A program made the translations under genes and the position numbers. From NCBI GenBank assembly GCA_036345935.2, contig JADWOT020000010.1, positions 4,362,587 to 4,426,586 of the forward strand: a DNA stretch of 64,000 bases, read 5' to 3'. Below, piece after piece: positions 1 through 11,880 of the stretch; positions within the stretch are counted from its first letter, which is position 1; every line of letters starts with the position of its first letter. The notes below the pieces were generated by a model. The model worked only from the letters and a program-made list of their open reading frames with translations, was not told the origin of the DNA and did not search any database. This DNA is from Taenia hydatigena. Taxonomy: Eukaryota; Platyhelminthes; Cestoda; Cyclophyllidea; Taeniidae.

Positions 1-1302
1 ACAAGTGAGCGATGTTACATGAAATAGCTTTAAATTTTAGAGACCATGCGTTCTTTAATGCATCAGGAACGAACACAGCTCGCCCGCCATCAAAATAGTC
101 TCTGTGCCTTACAAATCAGCCATTGGTCTAAAATTCGTTTGCTTTGACCCATATGCACGTGCTTACTTCGACGCGGTAATTTCACTGGCTGCCCTCTGGC
201 CAAATTCACCATTCGCCAAACTCATCTACAGGCTAATCATTCGCCGAATACCAGCAAATACGTTTACTGCGGTGCCAGGCAAATTTTTCCCTTCCGCCTT
301 CACGCAGCCACTAACTACATTTGAGTCAACGCGTCTCAGTCCAACACAGATAACACCTTTTTGAATCGGACATTTCTCAAACCGCATTTGCCTTTTTTAC
401 CTGTTTTTTACCAATTTTCGTCTACTATTTCCGTGTCCTTGATTTTGTTCCTACTTTTAGCTCTTTGATTCAGCCAAGGATTCGCAAATGATGAAAACGC
501 GCCTGGACCTTCGTTGTCAACTCCAAGTAACCTGACAACAGCCCTCTAGCCAATCCTAGGGACCACATTCCCCTCTCAACTTTAAAAAATCCTCATTGCT
601 TTAGGATTGGGCAACGTGCCAACCTGCAAGCAGTGTTTATACCCTCCCTCACGACTGGAAACATTCGTTCGGCTTCTCAGTATCTAATCCTCTAAGCATT
701 GTGAGTACGTCAATCTCGGCTAGTCTCGTATACCCACTCTATGCAGACCAAACTGACTTTTATTCCCTCACAAAGTGGGATATATAGATAAGTAGGCGGT
801 GGATCGGTAGGAGAAGAGATGAAGACGTAAATAAAGTGGCAGGCAGGTCCTAAAACAAAAGATTCGCTTTAGCCTTTAACTCTAGTAATTGGTGAACTGG
901 AGTGCAAATAAATAAATAAATAATACTGAGTGCTTTGGTAGAAAATAATCATTCCATGAAGACTCGAGATATAACGCTAAGCATCAGTTGATAACGGCGA
1001 ATTAAGGAAAGCGGAGCCAAGCAGATAAAAAAGAGCTGGATGGATGCTTGAATGATTTGTTCTTCCATGAACCTAGCTCTGCAGCAGCAGTTTCTCCTAC
1101 AGCCCAATTCTTTCAATTCTCGTACCAGCGCTTTTGAATTATTTAGCTCACACCATAGTCGGCTTTGCCCAAAATCGCCCTTTAGCTTAACTTAAGTCGC
1201 AATTGTCAATCTTATCCCCATTGTATGGCAGAATAGCAGGGCAATGTATACCAGCTACACTTGACGGCGATTCTAAAGCTTCCCTAGGCATTCTAATCAA
1301 GG
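1..1302. other. Unassigned sequence
   Basis: AT-rich sequence with only short, unconvincing open frames. The one obvious low-complexity element is an AAAT microsatellite at about 905-921. I see no splice-supported exon or RNA gene. Confidence 0.5.
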
Positions 1303-2282
1303 CTACCAACCAAGAACAAGAATGACAACATAAAAGTGCAAGTAGACTTCACTGTTGTCAATACATGAATGTTTTCTTCGCTTATGTGTGTTGCTGGCTG
1401 GTGTATGCTTTCTGCCTCCACCACTGCCAAGTTTTTTGGAGAGCATATCGTAACATCCCCATTTAATTAAACTAGAAAAATTGCCGATGAATCGATATCC
1501 ATAGCGGTTGATGCACCATGGTCTCCAATTCTTCGTCACGGCAGTCAGTGAGGAACTTTCGAGGCCACCAATACTCTGGAGGAAATTGGCGAGACACTCC
1601 ATCCTACTTGACTCATCCAGCATCCAATTGATAATGACAGCAATAATTAAATGTTAATGAGGTGCAAGCGACTCTATGGCGGCTGTTAGATTAGTCTTGG
1701 AGAACGGGAAATCATCCACGACATAGATGGTGCAGTCGCAACTAGCAAGCCGGTTCTCTGCGTCCTCTACATAATATTTGGGTGGCCCATGAGCAGATTC
1801 ATAAAGACAGACATATCTATTTACAGAGGCCCGATGCAACCGAAATGGTACCTTGTTCATAAAACTCTTCTTTATAAACTTAATTAGCAATGATTTGCTA
1901 TGCATTGTTCTATCTAACTCCAAAATCGCGTCTTCATCTGTGTCTGGCATAATGCGAAAGTTGACAGTTGTGTGCTCACGATCACACGCAAGGGTGGATA
2001 GGAAGCGGGAGTAGGACTTTGTTTGCACTTTCTGGTATAGGATGGCTTCAGGGGTAAATCGGAAGAAATTAGGCGAGGGTTGGGGAAGAGCAGCTGGCAG
2101 AGGTGTTTGTCTACCCAGGTAAACTGGTTGATGTGCTGCCACAGACGAGTGGAGAATGGCTTCCTCGACAGAATCCACCTCCAGCTTGGGACACATATGG
2201 CGAGACTTGCCAAATCCCACACTCTAAGGTATTTGCATATTCTCAGTTGCAATTCAGGTGGGAGATTAGTGATGTCGCGTTA
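1303..2282 (-). pseudogene. F-box-like family member, frameshifted copy
   Basis: Seen: the minus strand opens after a stop at 2280-2282 and reads R-D-I-T-N-L-P-P-E-L followed by RICKYL, a W-D-L segment, V-P-S-W-R-W-I-L and later T-W-V-D-K-H-L-C. This is the clearest F-box core in the window (Leu-Pro-x-x-Leu then I-x-x-Y-L, with a Trp about 20 residues on). After about 2,060 the similarity to the intact paralogue (16.9-17.8 kb) continues only in another frame, down to a TAA at 1654. A further open segment at 1303-1623 resembles the extreme C-terminus of the family. Known: F-box proteins recruit substrates to SCF ubiquitin ligases through Skp1. Inferred: a broken family member, although an unrecognised intron could explain the frame change. 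No ATG lies directly upstream in frame. Confidence 0.6.
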
Positions 2283-2592
2283 TGTAGTATTTCGTTGAGC
2301 TTAAACCCAAAAGAAGGTATGCAGTCGTGAGCGACGTCAAAGTCGAAAGCGTGAATAGAAATTTGACTGAACAGAGGTGAACAAAGATAAGTAAATAAAT
2401 GACGGGACATAGGTGGAGACTACTTTGGCTTACCACTGTCGTCAGTCGCCGGCGCAGATACAAGGCGTGGTGGCGATGCCAAGGCAAAAATAATGATCCA
2501 TAGGGGCAAGGGAAGCAGATTGACCTCAAAGTGGTGTTAGCACATTGGTTCGTTCCATGTGATCCAGTCTGAACGTCACCATATCATGACGC

Positions 2593-2994
2593 CTATCGCG
2601 CTCTTGATTTCCGCGAATCAAGAATGCGCTGAACGAATACACAGTACAAACAGGCGCCAACAATTGCATCACCAGAGATGCCGATCCCACTAAAGACACT
2701 ACCATGTAATTTGGCAGCCATTTTAATTCGACTATTTTTCCGGGGTGTGAAGACCAAAAACAAAGCTTTTCTTGATGAATACCCCGTGAACAAATGTGTG
2801 GACGCTATTTTGGTGACTCGTTTTCGGAGGAGGCAAGATAACTCCTGATGAGTTAGGATACCTGCAAGCCAAAGCGGCGGCATAATGGAAGTAAGAGGAA
2901 ACCCTTTGTCTGTGATAGCGATAATAACAGCTTCATATGCCATGTTACCACTTAACCACTTTGCTGGTAAATTGATAGAGTACATTCCACGCAA
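2593..2994 (-). pseudogene. C-terminal fragment of the F-box-like family
   Basis: Open for 133 codons on the minus strand, about 300 bases upstream of the 1.3-2.3 kb member. No F-box core is visible. A segment reading A-L-F-L-V-F-T-P-R-K-N-S-R, then S-G-D-A and C-V-F-V-Q-R, lines up with V-F-L-S-I-V-N-P-T-R-R, S-P-D-A and S-I-Y-V-R-S in the C-terminal half of the intact member at 16.9 kb. The likeness is by eye and modest. I infer a truncated duplicate. The first codon is TTG, so no start is claimed. Confidence 0.35.
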
Positions 2995-3056
2995 CTGAAA
3001 GTGAAAACTACGGCCTGAATCAGAACTGTGACTGCTCTAAATACACCTCTACAGAA

Positions 3057-3083
3057 CGCCTAGAAGCATAGTTCTTCTAGGCG
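3057..3083. repeat. Perfect 10-bp hairpin
   Basis: CGCCTAGAAG at 3057-3066 is followed after 7 nt by its exact reverse complement at 3074-3083. It is GC-richer than its surroundings. No poly-T or gene end beside it makes it a terminator. Confidence 0.6.
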
Positions 3084-6000
3084 GATGAAGTCTGTGGAAT
3101 CCGTGGATGGGCATGCGTTTGTTGAAAAGAATCCTTACTAGAGCTTATCGTGGGTTTATTCTTCCCATCACAGAGGCGATATGGGAGTGAAGTCGCTAAA
3201 TTGGATGGAACCAATTTGTGTAGGGCGAAGCAAATCAGCTTCCACTCTCAATGTCTCTCGCCTGGATTTATGAATTCCCCTTTTTTAATCTCTCTTTGAC
3301 CTCCCTGACTTGCGCTCAGTTGGCTGTGGCAGATGCCACCCTTACACACATAGCAAGTTTTTCCTTCCTTTTCACTTACACGAGGTACAGGTTTAGCAAT
3401 AACTAACCCTTAAAGCTAACATCTTAGGACCATATGGGAATGGCCATAAGTGTTGCTACCAAGACTGCTGTAGGTGTTAGTCCAGCAGTAGCAGAGCCAA
3501 TGTTTTGCTTACTTGTTTTTAGTTCAACTCACGGTGAGGGATGCAACCATCATTTTGGAGCCGCAAATATGACAAGGTACTTTCTCAAGTGGATCAAAAA
3601 CGGGCTCGCGTCGAAGGTGCAACTACCACTGCCGCAGTTCTAGGAAGGGCACAATCTATAAACCACATCCATTTTCGTTAGGTTTGGTTGTTGCCGACTT
3701 AGCAATCAAAATACTAGCTTTTGCAAATGCGATACCCCACAATTTTGACCATTTTGGATGTACTATTTGCCTTGACCTCACAGATGGCCTGTGACTCATG
3801 GTATAAAACAGTTTAACAAAGCAACAACTTTACTCACCACCGATTTTTCTTTCCATTGTTGAGAAGTATGGCAACAGTAAGACTTGCCAAGGGCAATTTC
3901 GATTGAGGCACACTTATTATCCTCAAATAGCTTTATAGTAATATTAAATGAGAAGATGTAAGGCAATTTGTGATTACACTAGCAGAAATGCATCCAAAGC
4001 CTGCAGTATCAAGTTGCTTCCTCGTTTGCACCATGTGGAACGGTGAATAATAAATGCGTTGGGATGTTGCCTAGGAGGCCCAACGACTCATCCGGGATGA
4101 CCAACTCACACGCCTTTGGTGCGGTCTCTCAGACTGCCTCTGTAGCGAAGGTGAATGGGGATGTTACAGACCTCACCTGATCTTCGATATGATGTGCCAC
4201 ACACTGGGTCGTAGTTTCCACCGGGTTTGTCCTCTTCAACGTGGTAAGGCTCGCTTTCACAGACGCTCGACTTGAAGTACAAAATGACTTTCTAGTCTTA
4301 AGCTAAGTCAGCGTGATCGCTGGTAAGCTGTTCTAATGAGTTCTACGTGAGTGAATGCAATCTAATAAATTCATCTGCAATATTTTGCTTGCATGATTGC
4401 TGGTCCCCTATGAAATCATTTGGGCGATCCTAATTCCTGCGCTGGGTAGGCTAACCTCCAATCCATGTCCGCAGCCTCCAAATTCTTTCTTTATGATGAA
4501 AATACCAATTTTTCACCTCTCACTGCTGATGAGTAAGTTATCGTAGGGGCATTTCTAATGTGGGGCAGTTTGCTGCAAACCAATCAAATCCATTTAGTGC
4601 AACAAGATTTCGCTAATAATAATTTTCTATTTTTAAGCTGACAGCCGCTAAACGAGAACGAATTTTATAGCATTGGCTATTTTTCCACTGTCCGTCTCCG
4701 AATATAATCTCCTTAAATGGCAGCTTGGGTGCACTGTTTGGTTACAACTCTAGAGCACGCGCAGTAAATCTCACCAGACTTATGAATTTGTATCATGTAA
4801 AATTTTCCTCATGACATGCTATCAAATGGAGTGGAAGGAATTTAAAGTACTGCTATGGCTAAAAAACAGCCAATAGATTGACTAAAAATGGCGTATTGGT
4901 GAATTTTGGGCCATGGTTAACCGCATTTTGCAGTTCCAGTTTAGTCTAGATGTTACCAACTTGGCACGGTTCCAGACTGTTTTAAACAGCAAATAACTTC
5001 AGCAAATAAGGTTCCGGACACAATTTTAGAGGGATTAAGGAGTAAAATAACAATGACTGCCCCTGGATAGAGGTCAAGGTCAGTATTAGACGCATAACTT
5101 CGCAGCATTATACTCCAGGAATTGATTTAGGGTCATTTAGCAGTCAATTAACGCTAGACTTCGGGACACGGTTCAAGTTTATTCGAGGACTTAAACGCTG
5201 TAATAGAGGGAGCAAGGATAGTGCTTTGGATAATAATAAAAGCCAAGTGCCGTAATAGTAGAGCGCTTGACACGGTAGAAATTGCGTCGTATTTGGTCCC
5301 TGCACAGGGACAAATGGCATGGGATGGAACCCTTGGGCAGTGATAAAGGCCATTTCAGGGGTCGAAAAACGTAGTGCTAATTTTGGGACACAGGGTTAGG
5401 TCATCTTAAAGGCTAAGCGAAGTGTTAATGCACCCCCATACGGAGTTCATATTCATATTTGAGGTCAAACAAAGAGCACCCGACTAAAAAACACCTCATT
5501 CGTTCAGGCGTCAATCCATGCACTCCCCTTGGCGATACTTCGACGTCAGTCATCACAACGTAATCTGCGGTGAAGGGAGACACCTAAGAGCCAGCTGTGC
5601 CATTTATCGAATTTCATGAAATTGCGAAACAACATAAAGGCAAAGTTGCTTGGCCTTTGACAATCTTATTATGTCTGGAATCTAGGCTAGCTTAAAAAAT
5701 GAATTTAAAGCAAGGGATTGTGCTTGATCAGAAACGTAAGATTGTAATCACCTTTATGAGATGGTTCTTAATCAAGGGAAAAACTGAGTGAATTAAAGGA
5801 CGTTTGCCTTTTGCTCTGCTTGGGTTCACAGGTACTGACTGTACTGATAAAAATCCTGGTGCCTTAAAACAAGCAACTTTTACTTCTATTACTGCATCAG
5901 CCGCCGATTTTCATCATCTTAGCAAAATTAGTCAAATTTCAAGTTTTTCTGAACGACTAGGATGAGAATAACCTTTGATCATACCTTAGACAGATGCAAA

Positions 6001-6339
6001 CGACAAATACGACTTAATATGAGTGGACCGCGCCACTTTTGCTAATACCTCCTGGCCCGTTTCTTCTGCATGAGGCATTTGGAAATATAAATGCGTTTTA
6101 CACAAATGACATGCGATTGCACATTCGCAGGTAAATGTAACCAATAGAGAGCTGCACTTAAAAGACACGCTTGAGGAAGATTACCTATCGCTCTTCAACA
6201 GCGAAGACGATTGGTGATCTCACACCCACTTATTTCGCAATAACTTAAAAGCGTCCCCTAGATTATGTAATGAATCAGCAAGCAAGTTCAACCAAGGAGG
6301 CTTTCAAAATACTATTCTCTCGTTCACATCTTTGTCTCC
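3084..6339. other. Unassigned sequence
   Basis: No supportable exon, RNA gene or repeat was found. Open frames are all short and lack similarity to anything else in the window. A 7-bp inverted repeat (CGTTGGG / CCCAACG) lies near 4,055-4,085 and is unremarkable. Confidence 0.4.
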
Positions 6340-6800
6340 GTTCCATGTGTTTCAACGTTGTGCAATTAACTTTTCCTCCTTTGGCTTATTTTAATTCGTT
6401 TTAACCCTTTTAAATCCGTTTCGCATTCTTCGTCTTCATTTGATGCATTTTGATGCCATAGGTGCTATTTTTCTCCCTTTGGCTTCGTTCTACGCATTGA
6501 CGGTTTAAGATCGACTCTCCTTCCTTCAGGCCAATTTCGTGCATTTTGACGTTGGGAAAAGATGTTTCCTCATTCGACTCCACTTTAATCATTTCGATCT
6601 TGTAAAATCATCCCCTTTTCTTCAGCTCTACCCAATGCGTTTCGACGTCATGAAGACAATTTCCCATCCTTCGACTTCATCTCGTGTTTTCAATGTTGTG
6701 ATTTTAATCCCACTCCTTCAGCTCCATTATGTGCAGTTCGATCATTTGATTTCAATTTCTCGTTCTTCCATTTTTACGGATCGAATCCATAATTCCTTTC
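6340..6800. repeat. Degenerate 48-bp tandem repeat (minisatellite)
   Basis: A motif resembling GTGCATTTCGACGTTGTGA recurs near 6347, 6397, 6445, 6493, 6541, 6589, 6636, 6685 and 6731, and less clearly near 6777. The spacing is about 46-50 bases, centred on 48. Between repeats of the motif is a pyrimidine-rich spacer such as CCTTCAGCTCCAT. Units are strongly diverged, so the array is old. Since 48 is divisible by three, frames stay open on both strands: the plus-strand peptide repeats an x-F-D-x core every 16 residues and the minus-strand peptide repeats V-K-M-H. Related T-rich sequence continues to about 7,050, and a similar stretch lies at 13,095-13,155. Confidence 0.7.
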
Positions 6801-7059
6801 CATGTGCTACTTTTCGTGGTTCAAACTTTATTTCAAATTTTCTTCTTCTTTGACTGTTCCGTCCATGCGTTTCTTATTTGCAAGTTCGATTTCCTTCGCC
6901 TTTTACCCCATTTTTGCACTTCAAATCTCGATTTCAAGTTCATTGTTTTCTTTCTTTTTCTTGCATTTCCGTTTTGTATAATCACTTTTTTTACCGAATC
7001 ACTTTCAGTCCCTGTGATTTCATTTCGCGCATCAATCGCTTCAAAAATTCAATGTGCTT

Positions 7060-8929
7060 TAAATAAACACCAAGAATTTTATGCTTGTAATGCGCATTTA
7101 AAGCTCATAAATATCATGAGCTAACAAAACTATTAAGGGATCCATGAAGAAAACTTTTTAGCCCCTTCAATTGATGGCTCATTTGGCAATCCAGTCAGTC
7201 TGCTCCTCGTCTCCACCAGCAGCCCAACGATTTCATTTTTAGCAATTTAATGCCTTCGGAGCTTACTAAGTGGTGGTAGCGAAGCCGAAAATCTTGTGGG
7301 AATTGAGTTTTCTGCTGCAATTACGAGTGATTAGCAAAGCTCCTTCCTGGTAGCAGACAGCAGAAGATATTTTTAATTGCGTGCACCATCTTCAATCGAT
7401 AGCACATTAGCAGTCATTTAATGTGGCAGTATACTCGAACAGAATCTAAGCCTCACGTTCTCTTTTCTTGTGTCCATGCTAGTCACAAAGATTTAATGTT
7501 AAGGTAAATTTGGCGGGTCTTTTTTGATTAGGCAGTTTTGCTAGCATCCAAAAGACTACATTGCTCCACCATTTAATTCTCTAATTCAAGTCAAAGTTCG
7601 TGGCAGCAAGGCAATGAGAAATGGCGACCACATGCAGTCATAAATAAGTCACAGCTGAAAGAATTAGTCGATGCGTGGCTAAGGTTTCACTGGGCTGCTC
7701 TCAGACTGCGCACCTTTGCTGACTCACTCACGCCTGTCGGTAGATGAGTTGACAAGTACATACGCTGTGCTCTCGTTGCGCTACGACCATCCTAATAAGC
7801 AGGTGGTCGATCGACATGGCTCAGTAACCAGGGTGAAAGACTCCTGCATGGATGGCAAGTGGAATGAATGAATGTGGTTATAAATGATAAACTACCATTC
7901 TTAATTAAAATTTGAACTTTTCTTTGATTCCTAGTTTTCTTAAAATTTTCCCCACCATACTGTACAATCCCGTTACATTTCGCAGTATCCTACGTTCCTT
8001 GCCTGTCTGAATATGAGAGCATTGAAAGTGCAAACAGAAGAGAAGGTGTCGGCACTGTGGCTTCTTGAAGCTCGCGATGTCTTCAATTCGCTGATAAAAT
8101 CATCATTAGTGTAAGAGAGTCACATTGGTTGCTTCCTATTCCCAGGCTGTGCTCTCCGACAAAGTTAAGGCATGCTCTAATATACATTTAAGGCCTATCG
8201 TTGGGCTGGACACCTCAGGCATGTTGATTTAAGTAAATTTTCTTAAATGCTCTGATTCCTTATAACAGGTAGTATTTTAAATTTTTAGCAGTAAGGCTGA
8301 TTCGTCATCAAAGCACCCCACAGGATGACTGTTGCAATACTTATATTCTTTAAATGTGCTTTGTAGGCCGGAGGCGGGGAGACAATTTGAACCTGGCAGC
8401 GGAGTGGCGTGGTAATTCCCAGGAGCGTGACCCATTCTCGTCCTAAACTTCCTTTCTAGACCTCGCTGTACTCTCGCCTACCCATAATAAATGTATCTAT
8501 CAGAAGGAAGAGTAGGAACCCTTTACGCTGGCGGCAGCATTAACGCACCTTCCTCATTTCAAGGAAGAAATTAACTTCGGGGATCGAATGAAAACCTCGA
8601 GGTTCAACATCCACTTGTACCCTCAGTAACAGAGAATTCTACGTGCATGCTCTACATGTTCTCCCACAAGAGCTCTTCTCCACAGCGATTGATGCTGGAG
8701 TCTCACCTGACCCCGATCCTGGCCAGTGCTGCGAGATACTGGCTCAACTCGTTATCGCAAGCTAGAAAATTCTTCCTTCGCTATTAAAATCCGGAAAAAA
8801 CGACGAGGAATACGCGGGAGTCATGCAAGCCCTCACCGAATGGGTCTTCAGAGTCTGTACACCAAGCAAAGCGATAAGATGGGTGGCTGTTCAATTCAAA
8901 GCCGGAGTCCGACCTCCGTCCATTGCAGC
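7060..8929. other. Unassigned sequence
   Basis: No supportable gene. Short open frames at 8.7-9.0 kb overlap one another in different frames, with no start or splice support. The segment 7,680-7,860 is slightly GC-richer than its surroundings but gives no recognisable product. Confidence 0.4.
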
Positions 8930-9260
8930 AATGCTTCAGGCCATGAAGACCAATGATGCATTGGCAAATATTGCACGATGGATGCTCTCGTCGACACTTT
9001 CATAAAGCCGCTAATGGCTTCAAACGGCCACCTTAATGGCGGCGTACCACGCCAACTCACGGTTACACCGTTTCAAAGGCCAACGGGCACGGAAAATGGG
9101 AGTGTATGCAATGGGGTGGAGTTGAAGGGCATAATAAGATTAATAAGTGCACAAGATTTGGTACGAAATCTCTTAATTTATGTGCCCTTAATCGAAACTT
9201 TATTTCGACTTGCAATTTTCAAGACATAATTTTACTGTAGGGACGCATATTTTTTTTAAG
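8930..9260 (+). repeat. Dispersed repeat R3, copy 1
   Basis: Matches the palindrome-arm sequence at about 43,080-43,480 (and its mirror at 37,741-38,140), roughly 75-85% identical in the best part. Shared landmarks are CGTTTCAAAGGCCAACGGGC, then AATGGGGTGGAGTTGAAGGG, then ATTTCGACTTGCAATTTTC. The best-conserved block translates in one frame in both copies as P-F-Q-R-P-T-G-T, G-S-V-x-N-G-V-E-L-K-G. The peptide and the DNA are about equally conserved, so coding is not established. In the palindrome this repeat lies directly upstream of an F-box-like copy; here no F-box core follows. Confidence 0.65.
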
Positions 9261-10780
9261 AAAAGCATGCCTTTAAGTTGTTTGCTTAGCGGTTCCAAAA
9301 TGATTTGCGGGAGCTGCTTTTCACTTCGTTGTTAAGCAGCATCCCATTCTGCACAGAAACATCATGCTCTTTGTAAAAATGTCCCACGTTTGTTCCAAAG
9401 ACTTATCTTAAGTATGAAGGATCACTTAGTGGGAACGTCATTGTTGGATCTGAATCCCACGAGAATGTTCCATTTCAAGCTGGTGCATGATTTACTATGC
9501 ATGATTGAGATAGTGATGGATTTTGAACCAAAATCTCGCATATGGCAATAATTATTGCAAAACTCAGGCAAAACATGACTTGTTTTTGGTTTATCATCAT
9601 AATTCTCGTGCATAAATTAACAGTAGCCGCTTACTGAGCAATTTGACTTTGCTCTGCAAACCCAAAAATCAAATTATTAATGTTCAGTAAATCACTTTAC
9701 AGGAACTACAACATCCGTGTTGTGGTTGGAGGCCCAATAGGCAAGGCAATAAAAGGCTTTAATCAAGAATAAGCTGCTCAAATCGCTTCACCACCATAGA
9801 AAAGATCTGAATGATGTAGGGATTTAATTTGTGGCTTATACTACAAATTCGTGCATAGGACGATGGACACGTAAAACCGTCATGACAGCCTAAATGCACG
9901 GCGTTCTATGTCTCCCCTGTTTTGATCTGGAATTGATCTTATCAAGATCCTGGTTGATGGCTTGCTATGGCGCCAATGCAGGCAAGTCTCCTGGGTCTAG
10001 CTGACGGATCAGAGGCCACTTTTGGCAATAAAAGCTGATTTAGCACAAATTTACATGACTGCGACCCATTTTATTTGCATAGCCCTGAAGCCGATTGGAA
10101 TTGATGAGCAGCAGCCTCGATTAGTCGGGTTCTATTAGCGTCGGTTTTAAAGCACAAGGCGCTTCCGAGAATGAGGTATGCGCAATAGATCAGATGGCCT
10201 TGTCTACCCTCTTTTTTCCTTTTTAACCCACGATTGCCATAACCTAACATAGGTGAGTATTTTAGTCTGCTCTGATTCAGGCCAATCCAGTTCGACCAAG
10301 TCAAGCCTAAACTCTTGTATCTTACCATAGCGCCTCCGCAGTGGGGCATGAATATTAGGCAAGTTGCCATCTGTCAGGAGGTCTTTTAATGCTGATGCTC
10401 ATTTGTTGGTTGTAAATGCAGGTTTGAGGCATAAAGATTAAGTGCAGCGCAGCAAACTTAATGCAAGACTCAATGATTCACCCCTAAATATTGCCATTGA
10501 GATAACAAAGGTGCCTTTCTGAAACCTACCCTTGGTCAAATGATTAGAATAGTTGGTGTCTTATATCGCGAATGCAATCCTAATCATCGTTGTCCCCCAG
10601 CAGATGCAAGGCTGCACGTATTTAGGCTAAAGGAGGCAAGAAATGGGAATCGATACCACAGGATGATTACGCGGTGCTGTAGTGCAGCATGCTTCAGTCC
10701 TTTCCTTTTCACATCTACTCCTGAGCTGGCCCAATTGTGTATTCATCTAGACAGTTGACTACGACACAAATTCATTGAAC
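9261..10780. other. Unassigned sequence
   Basis: No supportable exon or RNA gene. A 99-codon minus-strand open frame at 10,071-10,370 has no likeness to the family members here and is not called. Confidence 0.4.
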
Positions 10781-10820
10781 GTGTCTTAATTAAAAATCCC
10801 AATGTTTTTAATTAAGGCAC
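10781..10820. repeat. Strong 16-bp hairpin
   Basis: GTGTCTTAATTAAAAA at 10,781-10,796 pairs with TTTTTAATTAAGGCAC at 10,805-10,820. One pair is G-U and the loop is 8 nt. The stem contains TTAATTAA. It could be the remnant of a small inverted-repeat element or a structured RNA; nothing decides between them. Confidence 0.75.
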
Positions 10821-10894
10821 TCAAAAGGATCAGTCAGAATTACTTTTTCACGCGATTTCTGCCAGAGAGTATGTGTGACAACATTGTAATAAGG

Positions 10895-11125
10895 CGCAAC
10901 TGAGACAAGAAGGAGGGAGGAGAGAATATCATAGGAAAAATAGAGGGGTTAGAAGAATTGAATAGCCTCTACTTATGCTCTGTCCCTCTGTTTTGGCCCT
11001 CTGACGTCTCTGAAACAGCGCAGTTAGAGGATAAAATTGAAGAGGGGGCGAGGAGGGGAGCAGCAGAGAATGAGGATGGAAAGAAGAGCAGGGGCGAGAG
11101 GAATAATATAGTAGGAGGGAGACGC
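10895..11125. repeat. Purine-rich low-complexity tract
   Basis: The plus strand is dominated by GGAGG, GAGAG and GAAGAG runs from about 10,900 to 11,125, with a short mixed-sequence break at 10,965-11,020. Open frames on both strands here (Glu/Arg/Gly-rich one way, Ser/Pro/Leu-rich the other) are products of the composition. Confidence 0.6.
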
Positions 11126-11149
11126 TGGCGAATAACGGAATAGTAAGAC

Positions 11150-11880
11150 GCGACACGTGTGACTCGATTGAGGGCACGTGCTGCATGCTGTCTCTTAGTA
11201 CTGTCTAATGTGGACTTTAGACAGCATACCTTGTATAGAGTTTTGTAGGGGCGGTCATCACTTGCCTTTGTGCTTCCATAACCTAGCCAAACTTTGTGAA
11301 TCATAGCGCACACAAAGGGGGTGGGAGAGAATGAGCGGAACCACCCATGCTAATGAGCTTTCAATTGAATGCACTGTCAAGTGTAGAGTGCTTGTCCTCG
11401 GCTTTTCATTCCTCACGTTTCTTTTTTAGACAAAAGCCTATCGAGCGTTTAGAAACAATTCAAGCAACTCGATGCATAATTGTGCAAAAAAATTGTCGAA
11501 TGACTCCTGGCGATTGCTAAGGAGCCAGCTAAGGTTCGTGCGATGCTAATTGTCACATTGCACCAGGAAGGATAATGGAGGTAATTATAATAACTTCTAA
11601 CGCAAATTAAGGCTTTGATTTGAATAAACTTGATTATTTTGTTATGTGATATGGTCAAGCCTTGCTTTAAATCGGAAGGCATAGGCTTCAGTGAGTACAT
11701 GCCCAAAGCAATATCGCCGTAAAACCTGCTGTAACAGGCATTCATAAGCCTCTTCAACAGGTCATGGCTCAGCAGTTGAAAGCCAAGCAATTATCTCTGA
11801 GATTTGATAATAACGGAAAACCGCATGGTAAGGCGTTCTGACTGTCAAATATTGCACGTTTTGACAACATTTTCAGGTCC
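11150..11880 (-). pseudogene. Paralogous block R1 with 113-codon open frame
   Basis: Similar over its whole length to 26,590-27,290. The minus-strand open frame (11,449-11,790) reads through L-T-I-S-H-N-K-I-I-K-F, L-H-Y-P-S-W-C-N-V-T-I and L-H-N-Y-A-S. The other copy has L-A-I-S-H-Y-E-I-I-T-F, L-H-C-S-S-W-C-M-V-T-I and L-P-N-Y-A-S in the same frame, interrupted by one TAA where this copy has Gln. Agreement between peptides after heavy DNA divergence suggests ancestral coding on the minus strand. I do not recognise the product. The conserved block extends beyond the open frame on both sides, so either other exons or flanking DNA were duplicated too. First codon is not ATG; likely a fragment. 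Confidence 0.45.

Noticed and set aside
10958..11186. Overlapping open frames on both strands
   Set aside because: They lie in a purine-rich tract and have biased composition (Glu/Arg/Gly or Ser/Pro/Leu); no other support.
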